DNA of 38,770 nt, from positions 1-38,770 of the forward strand of contig CAJUEJ010000036.1 of assembly GCA_910585435.1 (NCBI GenBank), written 5' to 3'. Below the pieces are notes generated by a model that saw nothing but the letters and a program-made list of their open reading frames with translations, did no database searches and was not told the DNA's origin. This DNA comes from an uncultured Hungatella sp. (lineage in GTDB: Bacteria > Bacillota > Clostridia > Lachnospirales > Lachnospiraceae). This document shows positions 1-8,400 of this stretch, one piece after another. Positions within the stretch are counted from its first letter, which is position 1; the number at the start of each line of letters is the position of its first letter. The translations under genes were made by a program, and so were the position numbers.

Positions 1-52
<52 letters not shown>

Positions 53-56
53 AAAG

Positions 57-127
57 AGCGGGTGATGGGAATCGAACCCACATATCCAGCTTGGAAGGCT
101 GGTGTTCTACCACTGAACTACACCCGC
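57..127 (-). tRNA. tRNA-Gly (anticodon TCC)
   Basis: The acceptor GCGGGTG pairs with CACCCGC at the other end. The anticodon arm CCAGC-CTTCCAA-GCTGG gives TCC, and the T loop contains GGTTCGAATCC-type sequence. The 3' CCA is not encoded (the bases after the discriminator are CTT), so it must be added by nucleotidyltransferase. Only four bases separate it from the Arg gene, so the two are co-transcribed. Confidence 0.95.
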
Positions 128-157
128 AAAATATACCTTGGAAAATCTCTTCTCCAA

Positions 158-232
158 TCGGGGTGACAGGATTCGAACCTGCGACTTCCTGGTCCCAAAC
201 CAGGCGCTCTAGCCAAGCTGAGCCACACCCCG
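158..232 (-). tRNA. tRNA-Pro (anticodon TGG)
   Basis: The acceptor CGGGGTG pairs with CACCCCG. The anticodon arm CCTGG-TTTGGGA-CCAGG gives TGG, followed by a canonical GGTTCGAATCC T arm. No CCA is encoded. It is the first gene of the cluster, about 50 bases downstream of a consensus promoter. Confidence 0.95.
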
Positions 233-287
233 ACATTTTGCGACATAATATTCTGACTTACTGCCACCGTTTCACAACGCAAGAGTT

Positions 288-316
288 ATTATATACTAAG
301 AGCCAAATCTTGTCAA
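288..316 (-). promoter_or_regulatory. Consensus housekeeping promoter of the tRNA cluster
   Basis: On the minus strand TTGACA (311-316) is separated by exactly 17 bases from TATAAT (288-293). Both hexamers match the sigma-A consensus perfectly, as expected for a strong stable-RNA promoter. Transcription should start near 281, giving a leader of roughly 48 bases before tRNA-Pro. Confidence 0.88.
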
Positions 317-582
317 CTGTTTTCTGAAATTTTTACTGGACAGTAACATTCCGCTTCCACCATCAGGGAAGCAATACATCTTAAGAATTTCTTCATAATC
401 TTTTCAAACAATCTACAATCTTTTCTGAAAACCATATGCTATACTTATACCATAATAATTGCACAAATCACAAACCCTTTATCCTTTGAAAATCCTAGAT
501 TCTAAAGAGAAATGATAACACCTCGTATTGATCACGTACGAGGTGTTTTTCATTTCTTTTTTCTATTTTTTACGAATTTCTG
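317..582. other. Non-coding stretch between the tRNA promoter and lysA end
   Basis: The stretch from 233 to 582 has no gene. It holds the tRNA leader and promoter, an AT-rich part with no convincing reading frame, a strong hairpin at 517-547, and an extended -10 element on the plus strand (TGC then TATACT, 437-445) that has no gene behind it. A small RNA ending at the hairpin is possible but unproven. Confidence 0.5.
517..558. terminator. Hairpin terminator downstream of lysA, U-tract better on plus strand
   Basis: Perfect 11-bp arms AACACCTCGTA (517-527) and TACGAGGTGTT (537-547) enclose a 9-base loop. On the plus strand the stem is followed by TTTTTCATTTCTTTTTTC, a good U-tract. On the minus strand, the direction of lysA, the tail is ATCATTTCTCTT, which is weaker. 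It probably ends the lysA transcript but looks bidirectional. Confidence 0.7.
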
Positions 583-1851
583 TCACTGCTTCTCTTTAAA
601 CAGATCACAGAAATCAAATGTGGCAAAATAATCTTCTGGTGTCTCTGCCCTGCGGATAAGCTGGACACAACCGTCTTCCTTCAAAAGAAGCTCCGCCGAC
701 CTAAGCTTGCCATTGTAATTATATCCCATAGAAAACCCATGGGCGCCTGTATCGTGGATCACCAGCAAATCCCCCTTGTCGATCTTTGGAAGCATTCTGT
801 CGATGGCGAATTTGTCATTGTTCTCACAGAGGGAACCCACTACGTCATACTTGTGATCGCAGGGAGCCTGCTCCTTCCCCATGACCGTAATATGATGATA
901 GGAGCCATACATAGCCGGACGCATAAGATTTACCGCACAGGCATCCACACCGATATATTCCTTATGGGTATGCTTCTCATGAATCGCCTCTGTCACCAGA
1001 CATCCGTACGGCCCCAGCATAAACCGCCCCAGCTCCGTATAGATAGCCACATCTCCCATGCCTGCAGGAGCCAGCACTTCCTCATAGACCCTTCGCACCC
1101 CTTCACCGATTGCCATAATATCATTGGGCTCCTGATCCGGACGATAGGGAATCCCGATTCCTCCTGACAGATTGATAAAGCGGATATCCGCCCCTGTCTC
1201 CTCATGAAGGCGCACTGCCAGCTCAAACAGCACCTTTGCCAGCATTGGATAATATTCGTTGGTCACTGTATTGCTTGCCAAAAATGCGTGGATTCCGAAA
1301 TATTTGGCGCCTTTCTCTTTCAGAATCTTAAACGCCTGGAAAATCTGATCCGTAGTCATGCCGTATTTGGCATCTCCCGGATTATCCATAATATCATTGC
1401 TGATCTGAAACAGCCCGCCAGGATTATACCGGCAGCTGATGGTCTTCGGAATCCGTCCGATGGTATCCTCCAGACACTGGATATGGGTGATGTCATCCAG
1501 GTTGATGATAGCTCCCAGCTTGTCTGCAAGAGCAAACTCCTCAGGAGGTGTCTCATTGGAAGAAAACATGATATCATGCCCCCGGAATCCACAGGCCTCT
1601 GACATCATAAGCTCTGTCAGAGAAGAGCAGTCTGTCCCGCATCCCATCTCCTTCAATATGTTTAGTATAAAGGGATTAGGCGTCGCCTTTACCGCAAAGT
1701 ACTCCTTAAACCCTTTGTTCCAGGAAAATGCTTTCTCAAGCTTCCTGGCGTTCTCCCTGATTCCCTTCTCGTCATACAGATGAAAAGGTGTAGGATACTT
1801 CTCAACAATCTCCCGCAGCTTCTCAAGTGTGACAAATGGCTTTTTTTCCAT
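583..1851 (-). CDS. lysA: Diaminopimelate decarboxylase
   Basis: This is a 422-residue PLP-dependent decarboxylase that converts meso-diaminopimelate to lysine and CO2 in the cytoplasm. The PLP lysine is in FAVKATPNP (Lys55), the glycine-rich phosphate loop is LSGGIGIPY (229-236), and the C-terminal active-site motif is SLCENNDKF (Cys342, Glu343, Asp346). The ring-stacking region reads GIHAFLASN instead of the HIGSQ usual in LysA. His188 is retained, so this is a divergent clostridial variant, and an ornithine/arginine or carboxynorspermidine decarboxylase role is the main alternative. It sits 58 bases after pyk on the same strand, probably last in the corA-pyk operon, and is followed by a hairpin terminator. 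Confidence 0.85.
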   Translation of the reverse strand: MEKKPFVTLEKLREIVEKYPTPFHLYDEKGIRENARKLEKAFSWNKGFKEYFAVKATPNPFILNILKEMGCGTDCSSLTELMMSEACGFRGHDIMFSSNETPPEEFALADKLGAIINLDDITHIQCLEDTIGRIPKTISCRYNPGGLFQISNDIMDNPGDAKYGMTTDQIFQAFKILKEKGAKYFGIHAFLASNTVTNEYYPMLAKVLFELAVRLHEETGADIRFINLSGGIGIPYRPDQEPNDIMAIGEGVRRVYEEVLAPAGMGDVAIYTELGRFMLGPYGCLVTEAIHEKHTHKEYIGVDACAVNLMRPAMYGSYHHITVMGKEQAPCDHKYDVVGSLCENNDKFAIDRMLPKIDKGDLLVIHDTGAHGFSMGYNYNGKLRSAELLLKEDGCVQLIRRAETPEDYFATFDFCDLFKEKQ

Positions 1852-1909
1852 CTACCATTCCTCCCTCTTCTTTCGATATACTCCTCAGCTCCCCCAACAT
1901 ACATTCCTT

Positions 1910-3346
1910 TTATAAAATGTTCACAATCCTCATAATGTTCGTATGCAGCGCCGGCTCATGGCGGTTATCCCAGCTGACTACCCCGGCAGTCACCACAGCC
2001 AGATCCCCTGATTTCAAAATCTTTTTCTCCTTTAGCAAATCCACGGAAGAGGCAATCAGGATATCCGTAGATTCCGCTCTTTTCGCCACAAACGGAGTCA
2101 CTCCCCACAGAATCTGCATCTGCCGCACAGCACTGGCGTTGGGAGAAAGACCGATAATCCTGGCTTTCGGACGGTATTTGGAAAGCAGCCTGGCCGTAAA
2201 TCCGCTGATGCTTGGCGCTACAATAGCTTCCGCCTTCAAATCGTGAGCCGTGGACACAGAAGAAAAGCATACCGCATTGGATATATTTCTCCGGTTGTCT
2301 TTGGAAACGTTTCTCTCCTGATAGGATTTGTAATTCAGGTGGGACTCAGCCTCCTCTGCGATCTGGGCCATCATCTTTAACGCCTCCACCGGATATTTGC
2401 CCATGGCAGTTTCCCCTGACAGCATAACCACATCCGTGCCGTCATATACTGCGTTTGCCACATCTGTCACCTCTGCCCTGGTAGGACGGGGATTGCGTAT
2501 CATGGAATCCAGCATCTGGGTAGCCGTGATAACCGGCTTGCACGCCTCGTTGCATTTGCGGATGATGGTCTTCTGAAGATAGGGCACCTTCTCAGCCGGA
2601 ATCTCCACGCCCAAATCTCCTCTGGCTACCATGATCCCGTCGCTGGCCTCAATAATAGCGTCAATATTTTCAATCCCTTCCTGGTTCTCTATCTTGGCAA
2701 TCACCTTAATGCCTGAGCCTGCCACCTCCAGCATCTGCTTGATCTCCACAATGGCGTCTGCACTGCGGACAAAGGATGCGGCAATAAAGTCAAAGCCCTG
2801 CTCGATCCCAAACCAGATATCCTCCTTATCCTTCTCTGTCAGGGCCGGCAGCTTAATCTTCACATTAGGCACATTGACTCCCTTTCTCTCCCCTAGCTCC
2901 CCGCCGTTTATCACCAGGCAGTGGATCTCGCTTCCTTCCACCTTCTCCACCTTCAGCTCGATAAGGCCGTCGTCAATGAGAATCCTGCTCCCCACAGACA
3001 CATCCTCCGCCAGCCCGCTGTAATTGATATGGCAGATGGTATCATCCCCTTCTATCTGCCTGGTAGTCAGGATAAATAAGCTGCCCTCCGTCAGCATTAC
3101 CTTCTTTCCTTCCTTTAAAAGCCCGGTGCGGATCTCCGGCCCTTTGGTGTCCAAAAGCGCAGCGATAGGCAAATCCAGCTCATCCCGCACACTCTTTAAC
3201 TGATCCAAACGCTCTTTCTGCTCCTCATGGGTTCCATGAGAAAAGTTAAAGCGGGCAATATCCATTCCATTCTTCGCCAGCTCCAGCATCACCTGGCGGT
3301 CGTCCTCATTGGGACCCATGGTACATATAATCTTTGTCTTCTTCAT
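1910..3346 (-). CDS. pyk: Pyruvate kinase
   Basis: The 478-residue product converts PEP and ADP to pyruvate and ATP, the last step of glycolysis. Family motifs are intact along the chain: TKIICTMGPNEDD at the N terminus, ARFNFSHG, the metal/substrate segment IAKIENQEGIENID, GIMVARGDLGVEIP, ITATQMLDSM, and PTRAEVTDVANAVYDGTDVVMLSGETA-type sequence. The length is that of a plain A/B/C-domain enzyme. It lacks the extra PEP-utiliser-like domain seen in Bacillus pyruvate kinases. The start is supported by AAGGAGG seven bases upstream. It lies 51 bases after the rhomboid-like gene and 58 bases before lysA, which suggests co-transcription. Confidence 0.97.
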   Translation of the reverse strand: MKKTKIICTMGPNEDDRQVMLELAKNGMDIARFNFSHGTHEEQKERLDQLKSVRDELDLPIAALLDTKGPEIRTGLLKEGKKVMLTEGSLFILTTRQIEGDDTICHINYSGLAEDVSVGSRILIDDGLIELKVEKVEGSEIHCLVINGGELGERKGVNVPNVKIKLPALTEKDKEDIWFGIEQGFDFIAASFVRSADAIVEIKQMLEVAGSGIKVIAKIENQEGIENIDAIIEASDGIMVARGDLGVEIPAEKVPYLQKTIIRKCNEACKPVITATQMLDSMIRNPRPTRAEVTDVANAVYDGTDVVMLSGETAMGKYPVEALKMMAQIAEEAESHLNYKSYQERNVSKDNRRNISNAVCFSSVSTAHDLKAEAIVAPSISGFTARLLSKYRPKARIIGLSPNASAVRQMQILWGVTPFVAKRAESTDILIASSVDLLKEKKILKSGDLAVVTAGVVSWDNRHEPALHTNIMRIVNIL

Positions 3347-3397
3347 ATTCTCCTCCTTGCTTACTTTAAAAATGCGCCGGCAATACCGCTCAAAGCT

Positions 3398-4276
3398 TTA
3401 GTGCCGCATCTCCACCGTATCTTCCATCACATGTTTGTGGGTGTACAGATGATCCTGGCAGTACTCCAATCCGCCTGCACATTTGGAGCAGTAGCGGAAC
3501 TCCAGGTTCTCTCCGTCCTTCTCTGTCCGCCCGCACACCGCACATTTATGCCGGGACGTGCCGTGTGCCACAATCTTGACACTCTTTTGAAAATCCCTTC
3601 TTCTCCTGATCTCTTTGGGGTTCACCTTGTTTAAATTCCTGGTCATCAAGAAGAAAATAAGGAAGTTTGCAAGCGACAAAACGATTGCACACCGATCAGC
3701 CGCACTTCCCACAATGAAACCGTAGAGGAAGAAAATCCCGTCAAAGACAGCCAGCACTTTGGCCTTTACAGGAATCACCATAAACAGCAGAAACTGCAGG
3801 TTGGGATACTCCAGAGCAAAGGCAAAAAACAGAGAAAAGTTAAGATACACCGTTGTCAGAAGAAGAGGCTTCTTAAATACGGCGTATACGATGATGGAAG
3901 CCAGCACATGGCCCAGCATCCCCATAAAAAAATACACGTTAAACCGGAATGCCCCCCAGGTTCTCTCCAGATTGGTTCCCAGAGAATAGTAGAGAGACAG
4001 CGCGATTCCATTAAATATAAGGTCAGATAAAAGCATGCCTGCCGAAGCGCCCAGAGGCGACATGGAGCCCATAGGCGGATAGATCAGAAATGTGACGATC
4101 CTCCATATCTCCCCGTGCAGGATGGCCTGGGGATCCAGGCACAGAAACCTCCAGTAAATCATAGGGTTCAGCATCTGGATCACAATCCCCACACCGTAGA
4201 TAATCATCACATAATACATCAGATTGCGGATGGCATATCTGCCAAATTTTCGTTCCATCTTACTAAAAAACTTCAT
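3398..4276 (-). CDS. Rhomboid-like membrane protein with C-terminal zinc-ribbon-like tail
   Basis: This 292-residue polytopic membrane protein has about six hydrophobic segments between residues 17 and 215. The arrangement resembles rhomboid/Der1-like proteins: a WRIVTFLIYPP segment after the first helix, then GTNLERTWGAFRFNVYFFMGMLGHV. I cannot find the catalytic GxSG. The corresponding segment reads YLNFSLFFAFALEYPN, so it is likely a protease-dead pseudo-rhomboid. The last 50 residues are cytosolic, with HKCAVC, CSKC, YCQDH and THKH clusters that could bind one or two zinc ions. It lies between corA and pyk on the same strand. The substrate or partner is unknown. Confidence 0.75.
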   Translation of the reverse strand: MKFFSKMERKFGRYAIRNLMYYVMIIYGVGIVIQMLNPMIYWRFLCLDPQAILHGEIWRIVTFLIYPPMGSMSPLGASAGMLLSDLIFNGIALSLYYSLGTNLERTWGAFRFNVYFFMGMLGHVLASIIVYAVFKKPLLLTTVYLNFSLFFAFALEYPNLQFLLFMVIPVKAKVLAVFDGIFFLYGFIVGSAADRCAIVLSLANFLIFFLMTRNLNKVNPKEIRRRRDFQKSVKIVAHGTSRHKCAVCGRTEKDGENLEFRYCSKCAGGLEYCQDHLYTHKHVMEDTVEMRH

Positions 4277-4317
4277 TTCATCATCCTTTTCTTCCTATTA
4301 TTAAGGCGCTTTCCAAG

Positions 4318-5259
4318 TTAAAACAAATCCTTCTTCGAGAAAATCAAAGCCACTGCCAGAGAAAGCAGAACCGCCACTCCCAGGACAATCCAGAACCCGT
4401 ATATACTGTTGGCAAAAGGCATCCCGGCCGTATTCACATTCATTCCGTAAAAGCTTGCCACCATGGTAGGTATGGACATGACAATGGTGATGGTGGCCAG
4501 GAATTTCATGACAATATTCAGATTGTTGGAAATAACCGAAGCAAAGGCGTCCATGGTGCCGCTTAAAATACCGCTGTAAATATTGGCCATCTCGATAGCC
4601 TGCTTGTTCTCGATGATAACATCCTCCAGAAGCTCCGTATCCTCCGGGTACTTTTTGATTCTTTCATTCCGCAAAAGCTTCTCAAACACCACCTCATTGG
4701 AACGCAGGGATGTGGTAAAATACACAAGGCTCTTCTCCAGCTCCAGAAGCTCAATAAGCTCCTGGTTCTTCTGGGACTGATGGAGTTTGCGCTCCACCAT
4801 ATCGCTTTTCTTATCGATCACCCGCAGATACTGCAAAAACTGAGAGGCATTCTTATACAGAATCTGCAGAATAAACCGGGTTTTCATATACGTATAAAAT
4901 TCTTTTACCCTGCCGTCCATAAATGCCGTCAGAATAGGAGTTTCCTCCAGGCATACTGTGATGATGCTCTGCTCTGTTGTTATGATACCCAAAGGAATCG
5001 TAATATACCAGTCTTTTCCGCTCCTTTCTTCAATAGAAGGAATATCCACCAGAATCAGGGAATAGTTATCCTCCATCTCGATTCGCGAACGTTCTTCTTC
5101 ATCCAGAGGCGCCTTCAGATGATCCGGGTCTATGTCATATTTCTCAGAAATCTCCAGAATCTCCGTAGCCGTCGGATTGGTAAGCGCTATCCAGGAACCG
5201 GCTTGTGCTTCATCCTTCTGATGGATCATTCCATCCTCTGTCAAAAAAATCTGAATCAT
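4318..5259 (-). CDS. corA: CorA-family divalent cation (Mg2+) transporter
   Basis: The 313-residue protein has a cytosolic N-terminal domain rich in acidic and alpha-helical sequence, a long coiled stalk (about 130-240), and two C-terminal transmembrane helices. The hallmark YGMNV selectivity motif sits at 271-275, at the end of the first helix, and a basic KKDLF tail follows the second. Such proteins form pentameric Mg2+ (sometimes Co2+ or Zn2+) channels in the plasma membrane. It is the first gene after a perfect consensus promoter (5316-5344) and is followed at 41 bases by the rhomboid-like gene. It is diverged from the activase gene. Confidence 0.93.
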   Translation of the reverse strand: MIQIFLTEDGMIHQKDEAQAGSWIALTNPTATEILEISEKYDIDPDHLKAPLDEEERSRIEMEDNYSLILVDIPSIEERSGKDWYITIPLGIITTEQSIITVCLEETPILTAFMDGRVKEFYTYMKTRFILQILYKNASQFLQYLRVIDKKSDMVERKLHQSQKNQELIELLELEKSLVYFTTSLRSNEVVFEKLLRNERIKKYPEDTELLEDVIIENKQAIEMANIYSGILSGTMDAFASVISNNLNIVMKFLATITIVMSIPTMVASFYGMNVNTAGMPFANSIYGFWIVLGVAVLLSLAVALIFSKKDLF

Positions 5260-5315
5260 CGTCTCACCCTCCTGTCTGTCCTCTTGCTCCTTTGAGCTGT
5301 TACTTATATTTTTCC

Positions 5316-5344
5316 ATTATAGATTCTGCTTGTAAGTTTGTCAA
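5316..5344 (-). promoter_or_regulatory. Consensus promoter for corA and probably the downstream operon
   Basis: On the minus strand TTGACA (5339-5344), a 17-base spacer and TATAAT (5316-5321) match sigma-A consensus at every position. The predicted start near 5309 leaves a leader of about 50 bases before corA. No other clear promoter was seen before the rhomboid-like gene, pyk and lysA. Confidence 0.85.
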
Positions 5345-5376
5345 ACAGATTACTTCTTTTTGGCATAATCCACCGA

Positions 5377-5405
5377 TTGTAATCTTTTTACTTTTGTGAT
5401 ACACT
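5377..5405 (+). promoter_or_regulatory. Candidate promoter of the activase gene (extended -10)
   Basis: TTGTAA (5377-5382), 17 bases, then TACACT (5400-5405), preceded by TG at 5397-5398, which gives an extended -10. The match is moderate. It is divergent from, and upstream of, the corA promoter. Confidence 0.5.
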
Positions 5406-5437
5406 AATAACGTTTCTTTTTTCAATGTTTCACATGC

Positions 5438-5466
5438 AAAGGAGGCAGGGGGGATTCCCCTCACGT
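5438..5466 (+). promoter_or_regulatory. Ribosome binding site with a hairpin spacer before the activase start
   Basis: AAAGGAGG at 5438-5445 is 21 bases from the ATG at 5467, too far in linear terms. The spacer contains GGGGGG (5448-5453), ATT, CCCC (5457-5460), which can fold into a 4-6 bp stem. Folding would leave about six unpaired bases between the Shine-Dalgarno and the ATG. An in-frame ATG at 5425 precedes the site and would translate through it, so 5467 is preferred. Confidence 0.55.
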
Positions 5467-8400
5467 ATGAAAAATCAATATTTATTAGGAATCGATATTG
5501 GTTCCACTACGGTAAAGATTGCTATCTTAGATAATACATATGCTAAAGAACAGAGTTCACCGGGAGGACAGTCCCAGATTCAGGCTGTGGTTTTTTCCGG
5601 TTATGAAAGGCATTTCGCCAACATTCAGGAAACTCTGGCTGCCCTTCTTCGTAAGGCCTATGAAAAACTGGGCTCCATAGACTTGTATCCAGTCATCACC
5701 GGTTCCGGCGGGCTGACCTTGTCCAAGCATCTGGAGGTTCCGTTCGTGCAGGAGGTAGTTGCAGTAGCCACCTCCTTAAAAGATTATGCGCCTGAGACGG
5801 ATGTAGCCATCGAGCTGGGCGGTGAAGACGCCAAAATCATCTATTTTACAGGCGGTATCGATCAGAGAATGAACGGTATATGCGCCGGAGGCACCGGCTC
5901 TTTTATTGACCAGATGGCCTCTCTTCTCCAGACAGATGCCGGCGGTCTCAATGAATACGCCAAAAACTACCAGATGATTTATCCCATTGCCGCCCGCTGC
6001 GGCGTGTTTGCCAAGTCAGATATCCAGCCCCTGATCAATGAAGGGGCTACCATGGAAGATCTGTCCGCATCTATTTTCCAGGCGGTGGTCAATCAGACTA
6101 TCAGCGGCCTTGCCTGCGGAAAGCCTATCCGTGGAAATGTGGCATTCCTGGGAGGCCCCCTTCATTTTCTTCCAGAGCTGAGACAGGCATTCGTCCGCAC
6201 CCTGCATCTGACACCAGAGCAGACCATTGCGCCCGGCCACTCTCATCTGTTTGCCGCACTGGGAGCAGCCATGAACAGCAACCGGGAAAGCCTTATCTCT
6301 CTGGAAAGCCTGATTGACCGGCTCGAAAACGGTATTCAGATGGATTTTGAAGTAAAGCGGATGGAGCCTCTGTTCGCTTCCAGTAAAGAATATGATACGT
6401 TTGTAAAGCGGCACAGCAGCCATCAGGTAAAGACCGCGCCGCTGGCTTCCTATGAGGGTAATTGTTATCTGGGTATTGATGCCGGCTCTACCACCACCAA
6501 GATCGCTTTGGTAGGGGAGGACGGCTCCCTGCTCTATGATTTCTACAGCAACAACAACGGAAGCCCTCTGGCTACCGCTATCCGTTCCATGAGGGAGATC
6601 CGCGTTCTCCTGCCGGAAAAAGCCAGGATTGCCTGGTCCTGCTCCACCGGATACGGAGAGGCTCTTTTAAAAGCTGCCTTTATGTTGGATGAGGGGGAAG
6701 TGGAGACTATTTCCCATTACTATGCCGCCAAATTTTTTGACCCGGATGTAGACTGTATCCTGGATATCGGCGGCCAGGACATGAAATGTATCAAAATCAA
6801 AGAAAACAGTGTGGACAGTGTCATGTTAAACGAGGCCTGTTCCTCTGGCTGCGGTTCCTTTATCGAAACCTTTGCCAAATCTCTGAATTACTCTGTGGAA
6901 GACTTCGCCAGGGAAGCTCTCTTCGCCGAAAATCCTACTGACCTTGGATCCCGCTGCACCGTGTTCATGAATTCCAATGTAAAACAGGCTCAGAAAGAGG
7001 GCGCTACCGTGGCAGATATTTCTGCCGGGCTGGCGTATTCTGTTATAAAAAATGCTTTATATAAAGTTATCAAGATCACCAGTCCTTCCGATCTGGGAAC
7101 CCATGTGGTGGTTCAGGGCGGCACCTTCTACAATAATGCCGTACTCCGCAGCTTTGAGAAGATTGCAGGCGGCGAGGCCATCCGGCCGGACATCGCCGGT
7201 ATCATGGGCGCCTTCGGCGCCGCGCTGATTGCCCGGGAACGCTATGAGGAAGGGAAGCAGACTTCCATGATGCCTCTGGACAAAATCATTGACTTAAAGT
7301 ATGAGACCTCCATGGCCCGGTGCAAAGGCTGCATCAATCACTGTGTGCTGACGGTAAACCGGTTTGGAGGAGGCCGTCAGTTTATAAGCGGCAACCGGTG
7401 TGAGCGGGGCCTGGGCAAGGAAAAGTCCAGAAAAGAGGTTCCCAATTTATTTGACTACAAATATCACCGTATTTTTGACTATGAAGCCTTGCCTCTGGAT
7501 CAGGCCAGGCGGGGCATCATCGGAATTCCAAGGGTTTTAAATTTCTATGAAAATTATCCCTTCTGGGCAGTTTTCTTTAAGGAGCTAGGGTTCAGGGTCA
7601 TCTTATCGCCTCAGTCTACCAGACAGATTTATGAGCTGGGAATTGAATCCATTCCCAGCGAGTCTGAATGCTATCCGGCCAAGATTGTCCACGGACACAT
7701 CTCCTGGCTTATTGCCCAGGGCGTGAAGACTATTTTCTATCCCTGCATTCCCTATGAGCGGGACGAACAGCCGGACGCTGGAAACCACTACAACTGTCCT
7801 ATGGTTACCTCCTATGCGGAGAATATTAAAAATAATGTGGAAGAGCTGGCAGAAAAGAATATTCGTTTCCTCAATCCGTTTATGGCCTTTACCAATGAAG
7901 AAGTGTTGACGAAACAGCTTGCCGCGGAATTTGAGAAGGAATTCCAGATCTCCGGAGAGGAAGTCAGGGCTGCCGCCCATCTGGCCTGGAAGGAGCTTCT
8001 TTGCTCCCGCCTGGATTTGCAGAAAAAAGGGGAGGAGGCCATCGCCTGGCTGAAGGAGCATCACCGTCACGGCATCGTTCTGGCCGGCCGGCCTTACCAC
8101 ATCGATCCGGAGATCCACCATGGGATTCCGGAGATGATTACCTCCTACGGTATCGCCGTGTTGACCGAGGATTCCGTGTCTCATTTAGGTCAGGTGGAAC
8201 GGCCGCTGATTGTCACTGACCAGTGGATGTATCACTCCAGGCTTTATGCCGCTGCTTCCTATGTGAAAAACAGTGACTGCCTGGATCTGATCCAGCTGAA
8301 TTCCTTTGGCTGCGGCCTGGACGCAGTAACCACAGACCAGGTTCACGATATCCTGGCCTCTGCCGGAAAGATTTACACAGTGTTAAAGATCGACGAGGTC

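Noticed and set aside
7603..8184. Long minus-strand open frame inside the activase gene
   Set aside because: Overlaps conserved domain sequence of the activase, lacks a Shine-Dalgarno, and the translation is low-quality.
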